Part shown: piece by piece, positions 58,876 through 64,000 of the stretch
Layout: each line of letters opens with the position of its first letter
Numbering within the stretch: position 1 is the first letter of the stretch
Assembly: GCF_002101785.1 (NCBI RefSeq)
Contig: NZ_LQPJ01000109.1
Coordinates: 62,001-126,000 of the forward strand
DNA from: Mycobacterium palustre
Lineage (GTDB): Bacteria; Actinomycetota; Actinomycetes; Mycobacteriales; Mycobacteriaceae
Direction: 5' to 3'
Length of the DNA stretch: 64,000 nucleotides
Translations under genes and position numbers: made by a program
The notes under the pieces: model-generated
The model's database searches: none
The model's input: the letters and a program-made list of their open reading frames with translations, nothing else
Told to the model about the DNA's origin: nothing

Positions 58876-58895
58876 AATTTAAAAGAATATAAATT
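58876..58895. promoter_or_regulatory. AT-rich inverted repeat AATTTA-N8-TAAATT
   Basis: AATTTAAAAGAATATAAATT lies just upstream of the AGGAG and ATG of the SCP2-like gene at 58905. It is the most AT-rich spot of the region. Operator or -10 region; low certainty because AT-rich arms can occur by chance. Confidence 0.35.
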
Positions 58896-58904
58896 AGGAG
58901 AACG

Positions 58905-59309
58905 ATGGGGTTTAAGGATTCGGCCGAGGTCAGGAAGTACATCGGTGGTATCTTCGAAACGGCCTTCGACGATGAAGAGATCGGTCCCAAGCTCGTCGGT
59001 ACCGGACTCGTGGTGGCGTTCGAATTCACCGATCCTGAGGCTGTCGTCGTCATCGACATGGCGAATAAGTCGGTGCGCGAAGGGCTGGAGGGCGGACCGG
59101 CGCCGACGGCGACGATGTCCATGACGGCCGACACCGGCAACGGTTACTGGCAGGGCAAGGTCAACCTTCCGCTCGCGATGGCCAAGAAAAAGATCAAGGT
59201 CGAAGGCAACGTGGCAAGCCTGCTCAAACTGGCCCCGCTGGGCAAGAAGCTGTATCCGAGCTATATCGAGCGACTCAAGAACGACGGTCGCGACGACCTG
59301 CTCGTCTGA
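58905..59309 (+). CDS. SCP2 sterol/lipid-binding domain protein
   Basis: A 134-residue single-domain protein of the SCP2 type: PKLVGTGLVVAFEFTDPEAV, TMSMTADTGNGYWQGKVNLP and KVEGNVASLLKLAPLGKKLY. These form the hydrophobic tunnel that binds sterols or acyl-CoA. It may carry substrate between the acyl-CoA enzymes around it. AGGAG at 58896-58900 precedes the ATG. Only four bases separate its stop from the next synthetase. Confidence 0.88.
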   Translation: MGFKDSAEVRKYIGGIFETAFDDEEIGPKLVGTGLVVAFEFTDPEAVVVIDMANKSVREGLEGGPAPTATMSMTADTGNGYWQGKVNLPLAMAKKKIKVEGNVASLLKLAPLGKKLYPSYIERLKNDGRDDLLV

Positions 59310-59313
59310 TCGC

Positions 59314-60852
59314 ATGTTTCCGGGCACCCACGCGGCGTCTGTGCCCGATCGGCCGGCCGTGGTCATGGCCGAGTCGGGCCGGGCCCTGACCTACGGCGAA
59401 CTCGACGACAAATCGGCTCGGCTGGCGTCGGCATTGCATGCAATGGGCCTGCGCAAAGGCAACGTCATCGCCATGCTTTCGGACAACGCCGCCGAGGCAT
59501 TCGAGATCTACTGGGCTGCATTACGTTCCGGCCTGTACATCACAGCGGTGAATTGGCACCTGGCTGCCGACGAAGCGGCATATATTCTGCGGGACAGCGG
59601 GGCTGAAGTAGTCATAGCCTCCTTCGGGGTGCGGGAGCTGGCAGAGCGAGTGCGCGGCCTGGCTCCTGACGTGCGGCACTGGTATTCCTTCGGCGGGGAT
59701 ATCGCCGGTTATCTGTCGTATGACGAGTTGCTGGCCGGAGCGCAACCACGACTGACCCATCAGCCGCGCGGGGCGGAGATGCTGTATTCCTCCGGAACCA
59801 CAGGACGACCGAAGGGCATCAAGCCGCATCTGTTGCCGATCGAGGTCGACGAGCCGGGAGACCCTCTTGTCGGATTGTTGGCACACGCGTTCAAAATCTC
59901 CAGCGACGACGTATACCTTTCTCCTGCGCCGATTTACCACACCGCACCGCTGAAGTGGTGCGCCGGTGTTCAGGCGCTGGGCGGCACGGTGGTTCTGATG
60001 GAGCGCTTCGACGCAGAGAAAGCGCTGGCGGCTATCCAGAAGTATCGTGTGACGGTCACCCAAGTGGTCCCGACGATGTTCGTCCGGATGCTCCAACTGC
60101 CTGACACGGTGCGCAACGCCTACGATGTCTCTTCGCTGCGAATGGCTGTGCATGCCGCCGCCCCCTGCCCGCCCGACGTCAAGGACGCAATGATCGGCTG
60201 GTGGGGCCCGATCCTGGTCGAATACTACGGTGCGACGGAGCAGCACGGCACCACGGTGATCAACACCGTTGAGTGGCAGAAGAAGCGTGGATCGGTTGGC
60301 AAAGCCGCGCTTGGCGTCCTGCGCATCTGTGACGACGACGGCAATGAGCTGCCCGCCGGGGTCGTCGGCACCGTTTACTTCGAACGCGATGACGTGCCGT
60401 TCGAATATCACAATGATCCCGAAAAGACCGCTGCCGCACGGCATCCAGCGCATCCGAACTGGTGTACGGTCGGCGACATCGGTTATGTCGACGAGGATGG
60501 CTACCTGTTCCTGACCGATCGCAAGGCGTTCGTGATCATCTCCGGTGGGGTCAATATCTACCCGCAGGAAGTCGAGAATGTGCTGGCGCTGCACCCGAAG
60601 GTTTTCGATGTCGCGGTGATCGGCGTGCCCGATCCGGAGATGGGTGAACAGGTCAAAGCGGTAATCCAATTGCGCAGCGGCACAACACCGTCCGCTGAAC
60701 TGGCTGACGAGATCATCACATACGTCCGGGACCGCATCGCACACTACAAAGCCCCGCGCACCGTCGACTTCGTTGACGAACTGCCCCGGACAGCCACCGG
60801 AAAGCTCGTCAAGAGAAGCATCAAAGCCCGTTACACGGAGGCAAGCGCATGA
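59314..60852 (+). CDS. AMP-forming acyl-CoA synthetase
   Basis: A 512-residue adenylate-forming ligase with LYSSGTTGRPKGIKPHLLPI (about 156-175), YYGATEQHGTTVIN, VGDIGYVDEDGYLFLTDR and the terminal PRTATGKLVKRSIK. It resembles mycobacterial FadD enzymes of the smaller type. It follows the SCP2-like gene by four bases and overlaps the P450 by ATGA, so all three are one operon. Activates a carboxylic acid to its CoA ester; acid unknown. Confidence 0.92.
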   Translation: MFPGTHAASVPDRPAVVMAESGRALTYGELDDKSARLASALHAMGLRKGNVIAMLSDNAAEAFEIYWAALRSGLYITAVNWHLAADEAAYILRDSGAEVVIASFGVRELAERVRGLAPDVRHWYSFGGDIAGYLSYDELLAGAQPRLTHQPRGAEMLYSSGTTGRPKGIKPHLLPIEVDEPGDPLVGLLAHAFKISSDDVYLSPAPIYHTAPLKWCAGVQALGGTVVLMERFDAEKALAAIQKYRVTVTQVVPTMFVRMLQLPDTVRNAYDVSSLRMAVHAAAPCPPDVKDAMIGWWGPILVEYYGATEQHGTTVINTVEWQKKRGSVGKAALGVLRICDDDGNELPAGVVGTVYFERDDVPFEYHNDPEKTAAARHPAHPNWCTVGDIGYVDEDGYLFLTDRKAFVIISGGVNIYPQEVENVLALHPKVFDVAVIGVPDPEMGEQVKAVIQLRSGTTPSAELADEIITYVRDRIAHYKAPRTVDFVDELPRTATGKLVKRSIKARYTEASA

Positions 60853-62114
60853 CCGCCGAGGCAACTCAGAAGATCGAACGTCCGCCCTTCGACCCGGTCG
60901 ACATCTCCAAGCTGGATTTCTGGGCGCAAAGCTTCGATGATCGCGAGAAGGCATTCAAGGTTCTGCGCGATGAACGTCCCGTCAGCTGGCACCGCCCACC
61001 CGAGGGTTCCATGATGGAGCCCGAGATCGACGGTGTCTGGGTCGTGACCCGCCACGAGGACGTCTGCTACGTCAGCAAGAACCCGGAGATTTTCTGTTCC
61101 GGACAAGGCATCACATTCGAAGCCGTTCCCGAAGAGATGCTGGACGCCACCCAGTCCTTCCTCGGCATGGACGGCGCGAAGCACTCGAGCCTGCGCAGGC
61201 TCGTCAGTTCGGTCTTCACCCCGCGACAAGTCGCCAAGATCAAGGACCAGATCGAGCACCAGGCGAAGTCGATCGTTGACGATCTGATCAAGACAACGGA
61301 GGGTGACTTCGTCCAGCAGGTGGCCAAACGCCTGCCGATGTGGACCATTTACGAGATGCTCGGCCTTCCGGAGGAGCAGCGCGACGAGGCGGCCCACCTG
61401 GCCGAGGGCATGGTGGCTTGGGCCGACCCAGACGTCGCCGCCGGTCGCGAACCCGCACAAGTTCTGAGCGATTCCCTTGTGGGGCTGCTCAACATCGGAA
61501 TTGGTCTGGCCGAGGCGCGACGTGCGCATCCGCAGAACGACCTGATGACCTCGTTGGTCCAGGCCGAGGTCGATGGGCGGCGCCTCACCGACGACGAACT
61601 GGGGCCCTACTTCGTCCTGCTATCCGTGGCTGGCAACGACACGACCCGCACCACCACGGCCTTCACCACTATTGCGCTGCAACAGTTTCCGGACCAAAAA
61701 GCATTGTTGGAAAAAGACTTCGACGGTCACATCAAGGTTGCCGTCGAAGAATTCGTCCGCTGGACGACGCCCGTGATGACGTTCCGGCGCACCGCAACCC
61801 GGGACACCGAACTGCATGGCCGACAGATCCGCGAGGGCGATTGGGTCACGATGGTCTACTCCTCGGCCAACCGTGACGAGCGAGTTTTTATTAATCCGTA
61901 CGAGTTCGACATCACGCGATCGCCCAACCCGCATGTCGCGTTCGGTGGCGGTGGCCCGCACTTCTGCATGGGTGCATTCATGGCGAAGATGCAGCTCGAA
62001 TCGATCTTCCGCGAACTGATCTTCAGAGCGCCAAAGCTACGGGTCGGCGAGCCCGAGTATCTGACCGGAAACTTCATCACGGCAGTGAAATCGCTGCCTT
62101 ACACCCTCGACTAG
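60849..62114 (+). CDS. Cytochrome P450
   Basis: A 421-residue P450 with I-helix LSVAGNDTTRTTTAF, ExxR in VEEFVRWTTPVMTFRRTA and heme loop AFGGGGPHFCMGAFMAKMQ (Cys at about 373). The GGGPHFC loop is like sterol/terpenoid-oxidising mycobacterial P450s of the CYP125/CYP124 kind, but I do not assign a subfamily. No ferredoxin gene is adjacent. It lies between the synthetase (ATGA overlap) and an SDR eight bases on. Confidence 0.92.
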   Translation: MTAEATQKIERPPFDPVDISKLDFWAQSFDDREKAFKVLRDERPVSWHRPPEGSMMEPEIDGVWVVTRHEDVCYVSKNPEIFCSGQGITFEAVPEEMLDATQSFLGMDGAKHSSLRRLVSSVFTPRQVAKIKDQIEHQAKSIVDDLIKTTEGDFVQQVAKRLPMWTIYEMLGLPEEQRDEAAHLAEGMVAWADPDVAAGREPAQVLSDSLVGLLNIGIGLAEARRAHPQNDLMTSLVQAEVDGRRLTDDELGPYFVLLSVAGNDTTRTTTAFTTIALQQFPDQKALLEKDFDGHIKVAVEEFVRWTTPVMTFRRTATRDTELHGRQIREGDWVTMVYSSANRDERVFINPYEFDITRSPNPHVAFGGGGPHFCMGAFMAKMQLESIFRELIFRAPKLRVGEPEYLTGNFITAVKSLPYTLD

Positions 62115-62121
62115 GAGAACC

Positions 62122-62913
62122 ATGGCTGATTTTTCGGGCAAGCGATACGTCGTCACCGGCGCGGCATCAGGCATCGGCCACGCGGTCGCCGAGCGGTTGC
62201 TGGCCGCCGGCGCGGAGGTCTATTGTCTGGACCGCAATCCGCCGACTGCGAAGGTGACCCAACACATCGAGGTCGACCTGGCGAACCCGAACAGCATCGA
62301 CACGGCCGTGGAACAAGTCGACGGCGAGTTCGACGGCCTGCTAAACATTGCCGGGATTCCCGGCACCGCGCCGGCCGACTTGGTGCTGGCCGTCAACAGT
62401 CTCGCGGTGCGCCACTTGACGGAGTTGTTCTTCGAGCGCTTGAAGCCGGGCGGTTCGGTCACCATCGTGTCGTCGACCGCCGGTTTCGGTTGGCCGCAGC
62501 GGCTCGACGCGATCCGGGATCTGCTCGCGACCAATACCTTCGAGGAGGGTGCGGCCTGGTTCAAGGCCAATCCGCAGCAGGGCAATGCTTACAACTTTTC
62601 GAAAGAAGTGAGCACCGTTTACGCGATGTCGATGGGTTTGGCTCTGGCCGAGATGGGTTTTCGTATCAACGCGGTACTGCCCGGACCGGTCGAGACGCCG
62701 ATTCTGGTTGACTTCGAGGAGTCGATGGGCAAAGACACCCTCGATGGATTGAAGAATTTGCTGGGGCGGCACGCCGATCCGGACGATATCGCCAGTGTGG
62801 TGCTGTTTTTGGCCTCTGACGATGCCCGCTGGGTCAACGGCCAGGCGCTCGCAGTCGACGGCGGCATCAGCGGTGCGGTGGCGAGTGGCGTAGTGCCGCC
62901 CCCCGAAATCTGA
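62122..62913 (+). CDS. Short-chain dehydrogenase, 3-alpha-HSD/carbonyl-reductase-like
   Basis: A 263-residue SDR with VTGAASGIGHAVAERLLAAG (about 11-30), NIAGIPG at about 76-82 and the catalytic Tyr/Lys as Y-N-F-S-K in GNAYNFSKEVSTVYAM. A long insertion before the Tyr (LDAIRDLLATNTFEEGAAWF) is characteristic of 3-alpha-hydroxysteroid dehydrogenase/carbonyl reductases. It probably acts on an alcohol made by the preceding P450. AGGAG precedes the ATG by five bases. Confidence 0.9.
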   Translation: MADFSGKRYVVTGAASGIGHAVAERLLAAGAEVYCLDRNPPTAKVTQHIEVDLANPNSIDTAVEQVDGEFDGLLNIAGIPGTAPADLVLAVNSLAVRHLTELFFERLKPGGSVTIVSSTAGFGWPQRLDAIRDLLATNTFEEGAAWFKANPQQGNAYNFSKEVSTVYAMSMGLALAEMGFRINAVLPGPVETPILVDFEESMGKDTLDGLKNLLGRHADPDDIASVVLFLASDDARWVNGQALAVDGGISGAVASGVVPPPEI

Positions 62914-62928
62914 GTGCCGGGAGAATCC

Positions 62929-64000
62929 GTGACCGTGCACGCGATAACGACAGCCGACAGCGCCGGTGTGCTGGCAGACCTCCGCAGGGTCTTCGCCACC
63001 GGCCGCACCCGCGCCGTGGAATGGCGCCTGGACCAACTGCGCGGCATCGAGCGGTTCGTCGGAGAGCGGGAGGCGGACATCGCCGCGGCGTTGGCCGAAG
63101 ACCTGGGTCGCTCTTCGGTGGAGGCGTGGCTTGGCGATATCGCGTCAACCAAGGGCGAAGCCGCTTACGCGCAAAAGCATCTGAAGAAATGGATGCGCAG
63201 GCGGCGGGAGTCATTGCCTTTGGCGCAACTGCCTGGTCGCGCCTGGGTGCAATACGACCCGCTGGGTGTGGTGCTGCTCATCGGGCCGTGGAATTATCCG
63301 ATCTACCTGAGCCTGGCGCCGCTGGTCGCCGCGGTGGCGGCAGGCAACTGCGCCGTGATCAAACCGTCGGAGTTGGCGCCCGCCACGTCGGCGCTCTTGG
63401 CGCGGTTGCTTCCGCACTACGTCGATGCCGAGGCCGTGCGGGTGGTCGAGGGCGCTGCCGCCGTCACGCAGGAATTGCTGGCTGCTGGGTTCGATCACGT
63501 CTTGTTCACCGGCGGCACCGAAGTCGGCAAGAAGATCATGGCCGCGGCGGCGCCCACGCTGACCCCGGTCACGCTGGAATTGGGCGGTAAAAGTCCGGTG
63601 ATCGTCGCGGCGGATGCCGACATCGACGTCGCCGCACGACGCATCGCCTGGGTGAAGCTGTTGAACTCGGGTCAGACGTGCATCGCCCCGGATTATGTGC
63701 TCGCCGATCGCAGAATCGCCGATGCGCTAGTCGGCAAGATCGTCGCGAATTTCCGCGATTTCCGTTCCGAGGAGGCGGATTCGGGGCTCCGGATCGTCAA
63801 TCAGCGGCAGTTCGACCGATTGGTTTCGTTGATCAGCACCACCGACGGCAAGGTGGTCGCCGGGGGACGGTCGGACGGCGCCTCGCTGCGGATCGAACCA
63901 ACGTTGATACTCGACCCATCGCCCACCGATCCGGTGATGGCCGACGAGATCTTCGGCCCACTGCTGCCGGTCTTGAGGACCGAATCGTTGGACCACGCAA
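62929..64000 (+). CDS. Aldehyde dehydrogenase, incomplete at window end
   Basis: The frame from GTG 62929 (GGGAG at 62919-62923) stays open to the edge, about 357 residues: GPWNYPIYLSLAPLVAAVAA, FTGGTEVGKKIMAAAAP, the Glu in TLELGGKSPVIVAA and the nucleophile Cys in LLNSGQTCIAPDYVLADRRI, then DEIFGPLLPVL. The class 3 aldehyde dehydrogenase pattern (SGQTCIAPDY) is plain. A GTG at 62914 directly after the SDR stop is an alternative start. It would take the aldehyde of the P450/SDR route to an acid. Confidence 0.92.
   Translation, partial: MTVHAITTADSAGVLADLRRVFATGRTRAVEWRLDQLRGIERFVGEREADIAAALAEDLGRSSVEAWLGDIASTKGEAAYAQKHLKKWMRRRRESLPLAQLPGRAWVQYDPLGVVLLIGPWNYPIYLSLAPLVAAVAAGNCAVIKPSELAPATSALLARLLPHYVDAEAVRVVEGAAAVTQELLAAGFDHVLFTGGTEVGKKIMAAAAPTLTPVTLELGGKSPVIVAADADIDVAARRIAWVKLLNSGQTCIAPDYVLADRRIADALVGKIVANFRDFRSEEADSGLRIVNQRQFDRLVSLISTTDGKVVAGGRSDGASLRIEPTLILDPSPTDPVMADEIFGPLLPVLRTESLDHA

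Noticed and set aside
1..64000. CRISPR array
   Set aside because: No regularly spaced identical repeats of CRISPR length and no cas-like genes were seen.

Overview
The window reads as chromosome of a high-GC actinobacterium, almost certainly a Mycobacterium. I base this on a gene order at 1-8,913 that matches my memory of M. tuberculosis Rv3779 to Rv3772 (inverted here, with insertions), a complete ten-gene mce operon, an LpqH (19 kDa) type lipoprotein, an MPT51-type protein, a DUF732 secreted protein and many TetR regulators and acyl-CoA enzymes. The species cannot be fixed from the sequence alone; a slow-growing non-tuberculous species is my guess.

Layout. 1-9,250: core genes. These are a membrane protein (partial), a class V aminotransferase-fold protein, a quinone oxidoreductase, tRNA-Ser(TGA), a DUF4331 protein, an Rv2629-type eRF1-like protein, lipE, echA21, tRNA-Arg(ACG), tRNA-Ser(GCT), hisC2 and two gene remnants. 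9,294-12,264: a six-helix membrane protein, a TetR regulator and a DUF305-like lipoprotein. 12,265-13,282: about 1 kb of non-coding DNA carrying several symmetric repeats and a sigma-A-like promoter. 13,283-24,607: a tightly packed mce operon (yrbEA, yrbEB, mceA-F and two Mas-type accessory proteins). 24,640-27,363: four exported proteins (hypothetical, CAP domain, LpqH-like, MPT51-like). 27,364-33,285: luciferase-like oxidoreductase, a second six-helix membrane protein, an enoyl-CoA hydratase, an orphan NorE-like oxidase subunit III with a subunit IV-like partner, and a TetR. 33,588-36,784: a Baeyer-Villiger type monooxygenase followed by a decayed IS1380-family element.

36,799-64,000 is a dense lipid/aromatic catabolism region. 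A minus-strand group encodes acyl-CoA dehydrogenase, P450, an unusual histidine-containing [3Fe-4S] ferredoxin, aldehyde dehydrogenase and an alpha-methylacyl-CoA racemase-like enzyme. A plus-strand group encodes carotenoid oxygenase, acyl-CoA dehydrogenase and TetR. A plus-strand operon (49,262-56,664) carries three consecutive crotonases, an acyl-CoA synthetase, a Rieske oxygenase alpha/beta pair, an 84-residue unknown and a thiolase. A last group (57,802-64,000) has SDR, SCP2-like protein, acyl-CoA synthetase, P450, SDR and aldehyde dehydrogenase. Together these look like import (mce), CoA activation, oxygenation, side-chain beta-oxidation and thiolysis of a branched hydrophobic or aromatic substrate; the substrate itself is not shown by the sequence.

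The most interesting unexplained signals are: an 11-base palindromic motif shared by the promoters of the two paralogous membrane proteins and other genes; tandem 29-bp near-palindromes upstream of the mce operon; the three adjacent crotonases with different active-site loops beside a Rieske oxygenase; and the NorE-like pair without a catalytic oxidase.
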